64,000 nucleotides of DNA from Bacillota bacterium (lineage in GTDB: Bacteria > Bacillota > UBA4882 > UBA8346). Positions within the stretch are counted from its first letter, which is position 1. The number at the start of each line of letters is the position of its first letter. The stretch is from the NCBI GenBank assembly GCA_023426245.1, contig JAFABB010000028.1:62001-126000 (forward strand), read 5' to 3'. Below the pieces are notes generated by a model. The model did no database searches, had not been told where the DNA came from, and worked only from the letters and a program-made list of their open reading frames with translations. Shown piece by piece: positions 34,143 to 43,943 of this stretch. Both the position numbers and the translations under genes were made by a program.

Positions 34143-35128
34143 GAAGCATCGTCCGCCGGAAAAACCAAACCAATTTTCTTACGGACTTCATCCATGATTT
34201 CCATGACCGTCAGGGAAAGTTGGTGGGAATTTATTTGGGATTCGATTTGGTGATTTTCAATCAAATGGATGAACTCTTGTACTTCATAAAACATCAATTC
34301 TTCCGTCTGCTTCCTCGATATGTCCTCCCGCAGGCCGTTCCGGTAACGGATTTCAATTTCTTGCGGCGTCGAAATCTTATCAATGATGATGTTACCTCCT
34401 TCTCCTTGGATTTCACTCGGAAGCTCTGAGTCGGCAATCTTTGAATGGATAATGACCGCTTCCTTATCGGGATAATGTAAAACCAGGCTTCCTTCACCGT
34501 CAATCCCGGAGTCGAGGAAGACGGCGCTTGCCTCTAAACTATCCGGTTTACCAAACAGGGCTACTACGGGATAAATGCAATATACACCGATGTCCATCAA
34601 TGAGCCGTTCGAAAGCTTCGGGTCAAAGGCATTAGGAGTTTTTCCGGCCTTGTAGTCGTCATAGCGGGAGGAATATTGGCATTTGTTGCTAAAAAAACGG
34701 CGTATTCTTCCGATCTTGGATAAATTCTCACGAAGGGCGTGAAAGTTGGGTAAAACAGTAGTTTTTAGAGCTTCCATCAGGGCTACCTGATTGGCTTTGG
34801 AAAGTTCGATCATTCTCAGAAGTTCCTTAACGTTGGAAGCGATCGGTTTTTCACAGAGCACATGTTTTTGGTGATTCATGAATGAAATGGCTTGCCGGGC
34901 ATGGCAACAATTGGGACTAGCGATATATACCGCATCGATGGTTTCGCTTTTGGCCATTTCCTCTAAATCAGTAAAGATATGTTTCACGGCGTATCTTTCG
35001 GCAAATTCCAATGCCCGCGCCTGGGTCCTCGAATAAACGGCCGCTAATTGAAATCTTTCATCTAAACTTGCGGCTTTAATAAAAGCTTCCGTAATCCATC
35101 CTGTACCTACCACACCAAATCTGATCAT
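34139..35128 (-). CDS. Gfo/Idh/MocA-family oxidoreductase
   Basis: 329 residues. The N-terminal Rossmann domain starts IRFGVVGTGWITEAFIKA and contains DAVYIASPNCCHARQAI and VLCEKPIASNVKELLRM, where EKP carries the catalytic lysine. The C-terminal domain (about 125-320) has GSLMDIGVYCIYPVVALFG with the usual D-x-G-x-Y substrate motif. Members oxidise or reduce sugars and cyclitols with NAD(P). The substrate is unknown. Upstream of the thiamine operon on the same strand, but the strong thi promoter lies at its stop codon, so it is a separate unit. Confidence 0.93.
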   Translation of the reverse strand: MIRFGVVGTGWITEAFIKAASLDERFQLAAVYSRTQARALEFAERYAVKHIFTDLEEMAKSETIDAVYIASPNCCHARQAISFMNHQKHVLCEKPIASNVKELLRMIELSKANQVALMEALKTTVLPNFHALRENLSKIGRIRRFFSNKCQYSSRYDDYKAGKTPNAFDPKLSNGSLMDIGVYCIYPVVALFGKPDSLEASAVFLDSGIDGEGSLVLHYPDKEAVIIHSKIADSELPSEIQGEGGNIIIDKISTPQEIEIRYRNGLREDISRKQTEELMFYEVQEFIHLIENHQIESQINSHQLSLTVMEIMDEVRKKIGLVFPADDAS

Positions 35129-35409
35129 GTTAACCCCCGTTATTATAATTTTGATTTCTTCAAAGGTGCATGCAACTATTCATTTTAGTATTTTGAGGAA
35201 GAAAATTCAATGATTTGTTTTGTGCCCCCACTAAAAAAGACAGTATAATCAACAGGAGGAATGAAGTAAGCGTGGTGAAGTAACACTGATTCCATTACGA
35301 AAATTTAAAAGGGAATTTCGCGGGGGGCTTCCGGTTTAAAAAGATATCTTTTTCCCCAAAATAGGATGAGCCTTCGGTCAAAATTTTCGGAAAGGATACG
35401 TTTGTAAAT

Positions 35410-36294
35410 ATGAAAAGAAGTAATATTTTCCTGATGGGAGTAGTCTTTTTAGCCTTTTTGGTGGCGGGTACAAGCTTGGGAGAACGCATTTTCAGCCATC
35501 TCTCTTTGTATCAGCGCCCCAATGTCCGGAATACATTGACTTACTATTGCCGCGAAGGAATTGTCAAAGTCACTTATCTGGATAGAAAAGTCCAAATCTC
35601 ACTGCCGGATGGACGTAAGTTTATGTTGCCGCAGGTGGTTGCGGCTTCCGGGGCAAGATATAGCAATGGGAAAATTGAATTTTGGAGTAAAGGCGCCAAT
35701 GCTTTTGTTTCAGAAAATGGTAAAATCATTTGTAGCGACGGGGTTGCAGGGACTGTTCGTCCGATTGACCGGAAAACAGTACTTTTCACGGATGACGGGA
35801 AAAACTTTTCCTTTCAGTATCCAAACCAATTTCGAGTATCTGGAAAAGGGATGGGCTTTTCGACTGATTGGCGGGTTGGAGCAACGGACTTGGGAATGGT
35901 TTTAGCCATGGTAACTATCCCCAAATCATATCTGCCGCAGACTAATTTCAGCGGAGCCACCTTTACCATCGGTCAAAGCAGTAATCCTGAGGCAGTAAAG
36001 AAATGCTTTGAAAAACCTCAAGGATATGGCGCCCGGATGGAGCAGGTTACGATTCATGGGGTTCCTTTTACCAGGTTCACCTTTTCAGATGCCGGAGCGG
36101 GGAATATTTACGAAACAGTCAGTTATCGTACCAAACGCGGCGAAGAGTGTTATGGGGTCGAATATACGATCCACTCGACCAATATCGGGATGTATTCCCC
36201 TGATCAGGGTATTAAAGAATTCGATAAGGCCAAAATCCTTAATATCCTTGAAAAGATGGCCGGAAGTTTTCGCTTCTTAGAAAAGGGGCAATGA
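35410..36294 (+). CDS. Secreted protein with MliC-type lysozyme-inhibitor domain
   Basis: 294 residues. A signal peptide or anchor covers about 1-25. Residues 42-118 match MliC: TYYCREGIVKVTYLDRKVQI, the key ASGARYSNGKIEFWSKGANA and the closing CSDG; the SGxxY and paired cysteines are the residues that block C-type lysozyme in known members. Residues 135-290 form a second domain with FSFQYPNQFRV and TNFSGATFTIGQSSNPEA, similar to stand-alone PsbP/MOG1-like stress proteins in style; I do not recognise it firmly. No lipobox. MliC is mainly known from Gram-negative bacteria, so this fits a diderm envelope. Confidence 0.72.
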   Translation: MKRSNIFLMGVVFLAFLVAGTSLGERIFSHLSLYQRPNVRNTLTYYCREGIVKVTYLDRKVQISLPDGRKFMLPQVVAASGARYSNGKIEFWSKGANAFVSENGKIICSDGVAGTVRPIDRKTVLFTDDGKNFSFQYPNQFRVSGKGMGFSTDWRVGATDLGMVLAMVTIPKSYLPQTNFSGATFTIGQSSNPEAVKKCFEKPQGYGARMEQVTIHGVPFTRFTFSDAGAGNIYETVSYRTKRGEECYGVEYTIHSTNIGMYSPDQGIKEFDKAKILNILEKMAGSFRFLEKGQ

Positions 36295-36462
36295 CTGACA
36301 ATATTGGCTTTTCATTGCACACTCCACAAATGATTATGCAGCATGTCTGGAACATCGTAATTGAGAAATCATTATGAAAGTACAAAACCATTGACTTATA
36401 GTAAGCTCGAAGGTATAAAGTAAAAAATGTAAATGAGTCGATAACAACTTTATTTAAATGGG

Positions 36463-37389
36463 GTGATGTTGTTGAAAAAAATAAATATTGGGAATGGCGC
36501 CGTCGATGCTCCGGAGATTGCGCTAGGTTGCATGCGGATTGCGGATATTTCACAGAAGGAAGCTGCAACGCTTATTCATACGGCTTTGGAAGAGGGGGTC
36601 GATTTTTTCGATCATGCCGATATCTATGCCGGCGGAAAAGCTGAGGAAACCTTTGCCCAAGCTGTCGGAATGAATTCGATCCTTCGCGAAAAATTAATCA
36701 TTCAAACCAAGTGCGGAATCCGGAAGGGCTACTTCGATTTTTCCAAAGAACATATTCTGGAAGCCGTCGAAGGAAGTCTCAAACGGTTGCAAACCGAGTA
36801 TATTGATATTTTGTTGCTGCATCGCCCGGATACCTTGGTGGAGCCGGAAGAGGTTGCCGAAGCCTTTACTATCCTGGAGAATAGTGGTAAGGTGCGCTAT
36901 TTTGGGGTAAGTAATCAAAATCCCATGCAGATTGAGTTGCTTCGAAAATATGTGAAACAAAAATTAATCATTAATCAATTACAATTCAGTATCACCAACA
37001 CGGGAATGATTGATGCGGGACTCAATGTGAATATGGAGATCGACCGTTCCGTCGACAGGGATGGCAGTATCTTGGACTACTGCCGCCTGAAGGATATTAC
37101 GATTCAGGCTTGGTCGCCATTCCAATTCGGCTTCTTCGAGGGTGTTTTTTTGGATAACCCCAAATTTCCGGAATTGAACCAGAAAATTAACGAGCTGGCA
37201 AAAGCGAAAGGGGTAGCCAATACCGCAATCGCTATTGCCTGGATTTTAAGGCATCCTGCTAAAATCCAGCCGATTGTGGGTACAACCAATGTCAAACGCC
37301 TCAAGGATATATGCAAGGCGTCGACAATCAGCCTAAGCAGGGAAGAATGGTATCAGATTTACCTGGCTGCCGGCAATAAACTTCCGTAA
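36463..37389 (+). CDS. Aldo/keto reductase (YdhF-like)
   Basis: 308 residues, TIM barrel. Catalytic residues are visible: Asp and Tyr in GVDFFDHADIYAGGKAEETF, Lys in LIIQTKCGIRKG and His in DILLLHRPDTLVEPEEV. NADPH-binding pattern near the C-terminus is PIVGTTNVKRLKDICKA. Uses NAD(P)H to reduce aldehydes or ketones. The reading begins GTG at 36463; the TTG at 36472 is better spaced from GGGGTG, so the N-terminus may be three residues shorter. Lies near the MerR regulator but transcribed in the opposite direction toward it. Confidence 0.92.
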   Translation: MMLLKKINIGNGAVDAPEIALGCMRIADISQKEAATLIHTALEEGVDFFDHADIYAGGKAEETFAQAVGMNSILREKLIIQTKCGIRKGYFDFSKEHILEAVEGSLKRLQTEYIDILLLHRPDTLVEPEEVAEAFTILENSGKVRYFGVSNQNPMQIELLRKYVKQKLIINQLQFSITNTGMIDAGLNVNMEIDRSVDRDGSILDYCRLKDITIQAWSPFQFGFFEGVFLDNPKFPELNQKINELAKAKGVANTAIAIAWILRHPAKIQPIVGTTNVKRLKDICKASTISLSREEWYQIYLAAGNKLP

Positions 37390-37460
37390 AAAGGGAATGA
37401 ACCAATTTTTCTTCCATAAAGGCGTTGCGGAGGCAGCGGCTTTATGGAAGCTCGTAAATT

Positions 37461-37883
37461 TTATAAGTTGGCGGCGGCTGTGATGATTTTTTCCTTGGCA
37501 GCCACGGCTGCCACCGTTACCACAGGCCCTTTACAGTTCTCGTAATGAGCGATTTTATAATCGATTTTTTCCAGATTCTTTTTGAGTTCGTTGATTTGTT
37601 TCAATACATCCTGGCGGTGTTCAACCAACATTTTCTTGCGGGACGCCAAGCTTTCGTCACCATCCAGACACCAACCGATATATTGTTTGATCTGTTTAAT
37701 AGGCATCCCGGTGTTTTTTAAACAGCAAATCAATGATAACCATTCCAGATCACTCTCCGTAAAAGAACGGTTACCGGTATGATCCCGTTCAACAAAGGGC
37801 AATAAACCTTCTTTCTCATAATACCGGAGCGTATACACTGTTAGATTCATCTTTTCGGCCGCTTGTTTGATCGTTAATCCCAT
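37461..37883 (-). CDS. MerR-family transcriptional regulator
   Basis: 140 residues. Winged helix: LTIKQAAEKMNLTVYTLRYYEKEGLLPFVERD at the N-terminus, then NRSFTESDLEWLSLICCLKNTGMPIKQIKQYI. A dimerisation coiled coil spans about 85-115, with a short tail. The YTLRYYEKEGLL motif is typical of the class often found with aldo/keto reductases and dehydrogenases. The single cysteine in ENCKGP (about 116) could be a redox sensor. Its promoter carries a 19-bp palindrome between -35 and -10, shared with the iron alcohol dehydrogenase gene. Confidence 0.93.
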   Translation of the reverse strand: MGLTIKQAAEKMNLTVYTLRYYEKEGLLPFVERDHTGNRSFTESDLEWLSLICCLKNTGMPIKQIKQYIGWCLDGDESLASRKKMLVEHRQDVLKQINELKKNLEKIDYKIAHYENCKGPVVTVAAVAAKEKIITAAANL

Positions 37884-38010
37884 GATCGTAAATCCCTCAT
37901 TTCTTTCATTTTTAAATTGGCAAAGTATCGAGTTTTGTTATTTCCGGTAGATGTGACTCCTCAAATCAAGCTTGATGAATTCGGTGGGTTCTCTATACGT
38001 AGTCACTTTA

Positions 38011-38039
38011 CTTATACCTTAGAGTATACTCCAGGTCAA
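38011..38039 (-). promoter_or_regulatory. merR-gene promoter with MerR-type operator
   Basis: Minus strand TTGACC (38039-38034), 17-base spacer, TATAAG (38016-38011). CCTGGAGTATACTCTAAGG (38035-38017) fills the spacer and is close to palindromic. Consistent with autoregulation. Confidence 0.65.
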
Positions 38040-38116
38040 TGGGAAAACAAACAACAAAATTGATTTATGGTTCTTTTTTAATTGATTATGCTAAACGGAA
38101 TGGTTCTTCGAATTTA

Positions 38117-38146
38117 TTAGGCCTCAAGTTAACTCAAAGGTATAGA
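38117..38146 (+). promoter_or_regulatory. MerR-type operator and promoter of the iron alcohol dehydrogenase
   Basis: CCTCAAGTTAACTCAAAGG (38122-38140) sits between a weak -35 (TTAGGC, 38117-38122) and -10 TATAGA (38141-38146), spacer 18. It shares CCTnnAGTnnACTCnAAGG with the operator at the regulator's own promoter. The long spacer and poor -35 are the usual MerR activator design. Confidence 0.6.
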
Positions 38147-38209
38147 TGAAACGAATGTTCAAACGATTCCGTGAGGAAACCCGGAATGAAAATAAAGGAG
38201 GAAACCAAT

Positions 38210-39376
38210 ATGAATTTTAATTATTATATGCCGACGAAAATTTTATTTGGCAAAGGACAGCTGAAGTCTTTGCACCTCCAGCCGTTGCCGGGTAAAAAGG
38301 CTTTGATTGTTACCAGCGCAGGAACTTCTGTAAAAAGATACGGTTATTTGGACAGTTTGGAAGAACAGCTTAGAAAATCTGATGTAGAATATGTTTTATT
38401 TGATAAAGTTATGGCCAATCCGATTAAAAATCATGTCATGGATGGTGCAAAGCTCGTCAAGGAGACAGGATGCGACTTTGTCATTGGTCTGGGCGGAGGT
38501 AGCAGCATCGATTCAGCGAAAAGCATTGCCGTAATGGCAACTAACCCGGGAGACTATTGGGATTATATCAACGGTGGTACCGGTAAAGGTCAAACCGTTA
38601 AAAATCGTCCTCTACCCATTGTTGCCATTACCACCACAGCGGGAACAGGCACGGAGGCGGACCCTTGGACCGTTATTACCAATGAAGTAACCCATGAAAA
38701 AATCGGTTTCGGATATGAAGGGACATTTCCGGTACTTTCCATTGTCGATCCGGAATTAATGATGACAGTGCCCCCGCATTTAACAGCCTACCAAGGATTT
38801 GACGCTTTATTTCACAGTACGGAAGGATATATCAATAAATATGCCAATTCCATGAGCGACTTATATGCTCTGAAAAGTATCGAATTAATTGGAAAAAATT
38901 TGGCAACCGCCGTAGAGGATGGTTCCAATGAAGAAGCCAGAGCCAGCGTAGCCCTGGCCAATACCTTTTCAGGTATCGTCGAGTCAACTTCGGGTTGTAC
39001 TTCGGAGCATTCAATGGAACACGCGCTTAGCGCCTTTCATCCGGAGCTTCCTCACGGGGCGGGGTTAATCATGATAAGCAAGGCTTATTATACGCACTTT
39101 GCAGGTAGAGGCGCCTGCGACGGGCGAATGGTTGACATGGCAAAAACGCTCGGTTTTTCGGAAGCCAAAGAACCAATGGATTTTGTGGATGCATTGGTGA
39201 AATTGCAGCAGGGATGCGGAGTCGCCTCCCTTACGATGTCGGATTACGGCATCAAGGTCGAAGAAATAGATAAATATGTCAGGAATGCCAGAGAGACCAT
39301 GGGCGGACTGTTTGAAGTCGATCCGGCGCCCCTTTCCGATCAGGATGTGAAAAATATTTTAACCCGATCTTTTTAA
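38210..39376 (+). CDS. Iron-containing alcohol dehydrogenase (butanol dehydrogenase type)
   Basis: 388 residues, group III dehydrogenase. The coenzyme site is FVIGLGGGSSIDSAKSIAVM; ITTTAGTGTEADPWTVI follows. Metal ligands are the aspartate and histidine in LTAYQGFDALFHSTEGYI and the histidines in CTSEHSMEHALSAFHPELPHGAGL. It reduces aldehydes or ketones to alcohols. ATG 38210 follows AAAGGAGG; an in-frame ATG 39 bases earlier lacks one. Probably activated by the divergent MerR regulator. Confidence 0.93.
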   Translation: MNFNYYMPTKILFGKGQLKSLHLQPLPGKKALIVTSAGTSVKRYGYLDSLEEQLRKSDVEYVLFDKVMANPIKNHVMDGAKLVKETGCDFVIGLGGGSSIDSAKSIAVMATNPGDYWDYINGGTGKGQTVKNRPLPIVAITTTAGTGTEADPWTVITNEVTHEKIGFGYEGTFPVLSIVDPELMMTVPPHLTAYQGFDALFHSTEGYINKYANSMSDLYALKSIELIGKNLATAVEDGSNEEARASVALANTFSGIVESTSGCTSEHSMEHALSAFHPELPHGAGLIMISKAYYTHFAGRGACDGRMVDMAKTLGFSEAKEPMDFVDALVKLQQGCGVASLTMSDYGIKVEEIDKYVRNARETMGGLFEVDPAPLSDQDVKNILTRSF

Positions 39377-39390
39377 TCAATGGATTTACG

Positions 39391-39413
39391 AACGGTCGCA
39401 AGACCGTTTTTTT
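39391..39413 (+). terminator. Terminator of the iron alcohol dehydrogenase gene
   Basis: AACGGTC (39391-39397) pairs with GACCGTT (39402-39408) around a GCAA loop, followed by TTTTTTT. Confidence 0.85.
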
Positions 39414-39501
39414 ATTTTAGATTCAGGCTGAACAAAGATTGACTGTGAAAAATGGTATGAGATAATTGAAGAAAAATATATTGGTTTTTCGGAGGAATCC
39501 A

Positions 39502-40779
39502 GTGCGAATTTTACACACATCCGATTGGCATCTCGGCCGTACTTTGGAAGGACGAACGAGGCTCCCGGAGCAGGAACAGTTTATCGATGAATTGGTCGAT
39601 ATCGTGCGGCATGCGGAGGTCCAATTAATATTAATAGCCGGTGATGTCTATGATACATATAATCCCCCGGCAGATGCTGAAAAGCTTTTTTTCGATGCCG
39701 TGGAACGGCTCTCGGATGGTGGAAAAAGGGCGATTGTAGCGATAGCCGGAAATCATGACAGCCCGGAAAGGTTACTCGCCGCCAGTCCTTTGGCGGTTAA
39801 ACATGGCATTTCCCTTCTGGGGTATCCCGGGGAACAACTGGTCGTTCATTCGGCATCCGGGGGGGTTCAGAGGATCTCTTCCGGATCTGGATGGTTGGAG
39901 CTCGGAATGCCCGGCTGTGAGGAAAAAGCAGTCATTTATGCCTTGCCTTATCCATCAGAAGCCAGGCTGAACGAAGTGCTGGTAGAAACATTGGAAGAAC
40001 GTTCACAGCAAATAGCCTATTCAGAGCGGGTAAGCCGGCTTTTCAGAGAAGCGGATCAAATCTTCCGGCCCGATACGGTAAACCTGGCTGTGGCCCATTT
40101 GTTCGCTTTTGGCGGTGTGGAAAGCGATTCGGAGAGGCAACTTGGTGGAGCCTTGGCCGTTTCACCGCAATCTTTGCCAAAATCCGCACAGTATATTGGG
40201 TTAGGACATTTACATCGCCCGCAACAGTTACACACTGCGCCGGTAGCTACCCGCTACTCCGGTTCACCGCTTTCGTTCAGTTTTTCGGAAGCCGATCAAC
40301 AAAAGGAAGTGGTTTTGGTTGATGTGATTCCGGGCGGTATGGCCCAGGTACAATCGGTGAATTTGAATTGCGGCAAAGTATTGAAACGCTGGCGGGCCGG
40401 CAGCTTTGAAGAAGCACTTTCCTGGTGCGGAGAACCCAAAAATCAATTGGGCTGGGTTGATCTTGAAATCATGGTGGACAAGCCGATTGAGATGAACCAA
40501 TTGGCGGAATTGCGGAAAGCTCATCCGGGACTCATTTTTATCCAGCCTGTTTTTCCTGAAACGGACGGAGAAAAGGCCGAAGCCCAAAATAAACATAAAC
40601 TGGCGGATATGCCTTTGGTCGATCGGTTCAAGCTTTTTTATGAGCGGGAATATGGTATCGCGCCGCCGGAAGATTTGGTCGGATTCTTTTTAGAAATGGT
40701 CAATCAACCGGAATCCGATAGTTCGAAAGTTTCTAGCTCCGGAAATCCTCCTAAACGGAACGGAGGTGAGGTGGCATGA
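39502..40779 (+). CDS. sbcD: Exonuclease SbcCD subunit D
   Basis: 425 residues, Mre11-type nuclease. Phosphodiesterase motifs: RILHTSDWHLGRTLEG (Asp, His), LILIAGDVYDTYNPP (Asp), AIAGNHDSPERL (Asn, His), then VAHLFAFGG and YIGLGHLHRPQQL (histidines). The C-terminal cap region ends in a serine-rich tail. With SbcC it cuts DNA hairpins and frees blocked DNA ends. GTG 39502 is six bases after GGAGG; the upstream in-frame TTG has no ribosome site. Overlaps sbcC by 4 bp. Confidence 0.95.
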   Translation: MRILHTSDWHLGRTLEGRTRLPEQEQFIDELVDIVRHAEVQLILIAGDVYDTYNPPADAEKLFFDAVERLSDGGKRAIVAIAGNHDSPERLLAASPLAVKHGISLLGYPGEQLVVHSASGGVQRISSGSGWLELGMPGCEEKAVIYALPYPSEARLNEVLVETLEERSQQIAYSERVSRLFREADQIFRPDTVNLAVAHLFAFGGVESDSERQLGGALAVSPQSLPKSAQYIGLGHLHRPQQLHTAPVATRYSGSPLSFSFSEADQQKEVVLVDVIPGGMAQVQSVNLNCGKVLKRWRAGSFEEALSWCGEPKNQLGWVDLEIMVDKPIEMNQLAELRKAHPGLIFIQPVFPETDGEKAEAQNKHKLADMPLVDRFKLFYEREYGIAPPEDLVGFFLEMVNQPESDSSKVSSSGNPPKRNGGEVA

Positions 40780-43700
40780 AGCCGATTAAACTTCAATTCT
40801 TCGGTCTTAACAGTTACCGGACCCTTCAGATTATTGACTTTGATCAGCTTGGGGCAGATGGTTTATTTGGAATATTTGGTCCTACCGGTAGCGGCAAGTC
40901 ATCGATATTGGATGCCATTACTCTGGCTTTATATGGAGTGGTTGAGCGGGCCAGCAACAATACCCGGGGGATCATCCATCAGCTTGATAATGCTTTGGAG
41001 GTTTCTTTTGAGTTTGAATTGGGAGATGGGCGTTATCTGGTTGAACGCCGCTATGAAAGAAACCCTAAAGATCCGGAGTCTGTTGTAGCCAAACAAGCCC
41101 GTTTCCGAAGGTTGGACGTGAGTGGAACAGAAGTCATAGCCTCGAAACCTCAGGAAGTTAACGGAAAAGTTGAAGAGATTCTGGGCATTGGCAGAGCGGA
41201 ATTTTCCCGCGCAGTAGTGCTCCCGCAGGGTAAATTTGATCAATTTTTGCATTTAACCGGTGCCGACCGGGCTGCTATGCTGGAACACCTCTTCAATTTG
41301 GAACAGTTCGGCGAAGAGTTGGTTCTAAAGGTCAAAAATGAAGCGGCCAATTGGAGTATGCAGCTGGAGAAATATGAAGGTATGGAGCAAGTTTTGGGGG
41401 ACTGTTCCGAAGAAGCGGTCGAACAGGCTGTTTTAGTTTTTAAGAATAAGAATTACCGGTATACAGGACTTCAGAAGGATTTTGAAGCGGCCGATCAAAC
41501 CTATAAAGAAACTGAGATAGTCCGTGGATTGGATTTGAAACGGAAAATAGCAGTTGAAAGACTCAATCAACTGGAGCAAGCGAGCGAAAGAATCAATGGA
41601 AAGCAAACCCGTTTAAGTGATGCAGAACGGGCCGAATCATTGCGGGAACTTATCTTGCGTCAAAAAGACTTGGATAAAAAGATCAAGGAAGAAACCGATA
41701 TCTATCAGCGCAAAAGCCATTCATATTCCGCTGCCGTTATCCAACACCGGGATGCCCATGAAGAAATGGAAGTCGCTGAAAAGCAATATAACCAACAATT
41801 GCCGGAGTTACAAGCCAGAAAGGTTAATTATCAAGGAGCCCAGGAAAAACAGAAAAAAATGAAAGAAATCCAAAGAAGTCTGGAGGAAAGAAACCGGGAA
41901 CTGGCTGCAGTGGGGGAATTGATTGCTGTAACGTCTAAAGAAATTGCTGTCGGTAAAAATGATTTGGATGGTACCCGCAGCGCTTTGGAAGCTTTGCGGC
42001 AGGAACGGGCCAAATATCTTGTCACTCCGGATGAGAAGGAATTGATCGAAAAGGCCCTCGATTCTCTGGTCTGTCTTGAAGAAAGCGAGAAACGCCATCA
42101 TGAGAGTAAGGATAATTACATCAGGCGGAAAACACAAAATGACAGCCAATGGGAAGCTATCGTTGATAAAGTACACCAAATGCTGCCGGAACAAGTAGTC
42201 CAGGCTGGAACCAATGTTGAAAATTATTCGAAACCGCTTTTGGATAAGGCTGAAAAAGATTTAAACGATGCCCGGAAGATGCAGCAACAGGCTTTGATTA
42301 TGAATTCAGCGGCAGAATTGGTTAAAGAATTGCATGACGGGGAGCCTTGTCCGGTTTGCGGGTCTCGGGAACACCCTATTCTAGCCCAATCTACTGCAAG
42401 AATGGACGAAATGGAGATTAGGATCGATCAAGTGGAGAGCAGGCTCAAAGAGGTCAGGAACTGGGAGAGCCAACTTCTTAAGGAGTGGCATGATTGGGTT
42501 CTTCAAGATTCGCTGGTTAAGGAATCCAAAGAATCAATGGAGAAAACCCAGAAAGAATGGGAAAATCTTTTAGCGGAATTTGATAATATCCGTGGCCCAT
42601 TTGACCGCCACCAACTTCGAAAACGCAAACAGGAACTGGGAGATTTCGAAAAACAATTGCACGCCGTGGACCAAAAATGGGAAACCATGCAGAAAACTCA
42701 GGAAGAAATCCATCGGGAATTGCAAAAGCTGAATGATTCGTTTCAGAGTAATAAAATACTGGAAGCCTCCGCTGCGGTAGCCTTGAAAAATTACCAGTCC
42801 CAAATGGCGGAACTTCGGGATGAGGTTCATCAAATTACCGGCGGGAAAGATCTGGATGATTTAATCCGGTATATGGTGGAGACTTATCAGAAATTACAAA
42901 AGGCGGCGGAGGATACTAAACGCCGTGAAGCGGAAACCCGGTCATTCACGGAACAAATGGCCCGGGAAGTTGCTGCACTCGAAGGGACATTAACAGCAAA
43001 TCGCAAACAACGGGACGAAGTGAATGAGCGTTTAGCCAAGGGACTGGAAACTGCGGGGTTCGCCGATGCAGTCCAGGCGGAGTCGGCCCTGTTGACTTCT
43101 GAGGAACGTTTAGCGATTGGCCGGGAAATTGAGGAATACCGGAACGCTTTAGTGATTGGCCGGGATGAACTGGAGAAGCTGGATCAAGAAATTGGCGACA
43201 GGGTCTTTGACGAAGCTCATTATGAACAGGTAAAGACAGAGCGCCAAGCTTTATTGGAAGAATTGGAACGATCCAAGGAAGAGGTTACTTTAACCAAGAG
43301 TAAAGTGGAGGAACTCCAAAAGAAACAGGAACAATGGAGGACCCTTCAACAGCAGAAAAAGGCGGCGCAAAAGCGGAAAAACCTTTGTGAGGAACTGGGG
43401 AACCTGCTACGGGGGCGTAAGTTCATATCGTTTCTCGCTCAGGAGCACTTGCGGGATATGACCTTGGAGGCTTCCTTTCAACTGGGCCGGTTAACCGGAC
43501 AAAGATATGCTTTGGAGCTTGCCAAGGAAAAAGATTGCGAGTTTGTAATCCGGGATGATTTTAACGGCGGGAACCGCCGGGCCATCAGTTCTCTGTCGGG
43601 GGGCGAAATCTTTATGACTTCTCTGGCATTGGCCTTGGCGCTCTCTTCTAAGATTCAATTACGGGGCCGTTATCCTTTGGGGTTTTTCTTTTTGGATGAA

Positions 43701-43904
43701 GGTTTTGGAACCCTGGATGAGGAAAAATTGGATAAAGTGATGAACGCCCTGGAAAAGTTGCACGATAAAAACCGGATCGTCGGTGTGATTAGCCATGTGC
43801 GGGAATTAAAAGAAAGACTTCCCCGGTATTTGGAAGTTGTGCCTTCCGGAGAGGACGGCAGCGGGAGCCGAATTCGGGGAGAAATGGGCTACTCTGGTAA
43901 GTAA
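40776..43904 (+). CDS. sbcC: Exonuclease SbcCD subunit C
   Basis: 1042-residue Rad50-type ATPase. Walker A GPTGSGKSS at about 35-43; long antiparallel coiled coils at about 190-510 and 550-870 flank the zinc hook CPVCGSREHP (about 525). The ABC signature SSLSGGEIFMTSLALALAL is near 938 and Walker B FFFLDEGFGTLDEEKLDKVM near 970, then the switch histidine in GVISHVRELK. The ATG overlaps the sbcD stop and GGAGGTGAGG lies just upstream. The sbcDC pair is a self-contained repair operon. Confidence 0.96.
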   Translation: MKPIKLQFFGLNSYRTLQIIDFDQLGADGLFGIFGPTGSGKSSILDAITLALYGVVERASNNTRGIIHQLDNALEVSFEFELGDGRYLVERRYERNPKDPESVVAKQARFRRLDVSGTEVIASKPQEVNGKVEEILGIGRAEFSRAVVLPQGKFDQFLHLTGADRAAMLEHLFNLEQFGEELVLKVKNEAANWSMQLEKYEGMEQVLGDCSEEAVEQAVLVFKNKNYRYTGLQKDFEAADQTYKETEIVRGLDLKRKIAVERLNQLEQASERINGKQTRLSDAERAESLRELILRQKDLDKKIKEETDIYQRKSHSYSAAVIQHRDAHEEMEVAEKQYNQQLPELQARKVNYQGAQEKQKKMKEIQRSLEERNRELAAVGELIAVTSKEIAVGKNDLDGTRSALEALRQERAKYLVTPDEKELIEKALDSLVCLEESEKRHHESKDNYIRRKTQNDSQWEAIVDKVHQMLPEQVVQAGTNVENYSKPLLDKAEKDLNDARKMQQQALIMNSAAELVKELHDGEPCPVCGSREHPILAQSTARMDEMEIRIDQVESRLKEVRNWESQLLKEWHDWVLQDSLVKESKESMEKTQKEWENLLAEFDNIRGPFDRHQLRKRKQELGDFEKQLHAVDQKWETMQKTQEEIHRELQKLNDSFQSNKILEASAAVALKNYQSQMAELRDEVHQITGGKDLDDLIRYMVETYQKLQKAAEDTKRREAETRSFTEQMAREVAALEGTLTANRKQRDEVNERLAKGLETAGFADAVQAESALLTSEERLAIGREIEEYRNALVIGRDELEKLDQEIGDRVFDEAHYEQVKTERQALLEELERSKEEVTLTKSKVEELQKKQEQWRTLQQQKKAAQKRKNLCEELGNLLRGRKFISFLAQEHLRDMTLEASFQLGRLTGQRYALELAKEKDCEFVIRDDFNGGNRRAISSLSGGEIFMTSLALALALSSKIQLRGRYPLGFFFLDEGFGTLDEEKLDKVMNALEKLHDKNRIVGVISHVRELKERLPRYLEVVPSGEDGSGSRIRGEMGYSGK

Positions 43905-43943
43905 ACTATTTTCGAAAGGGTGGATATGGATTTTAGGATTTAC

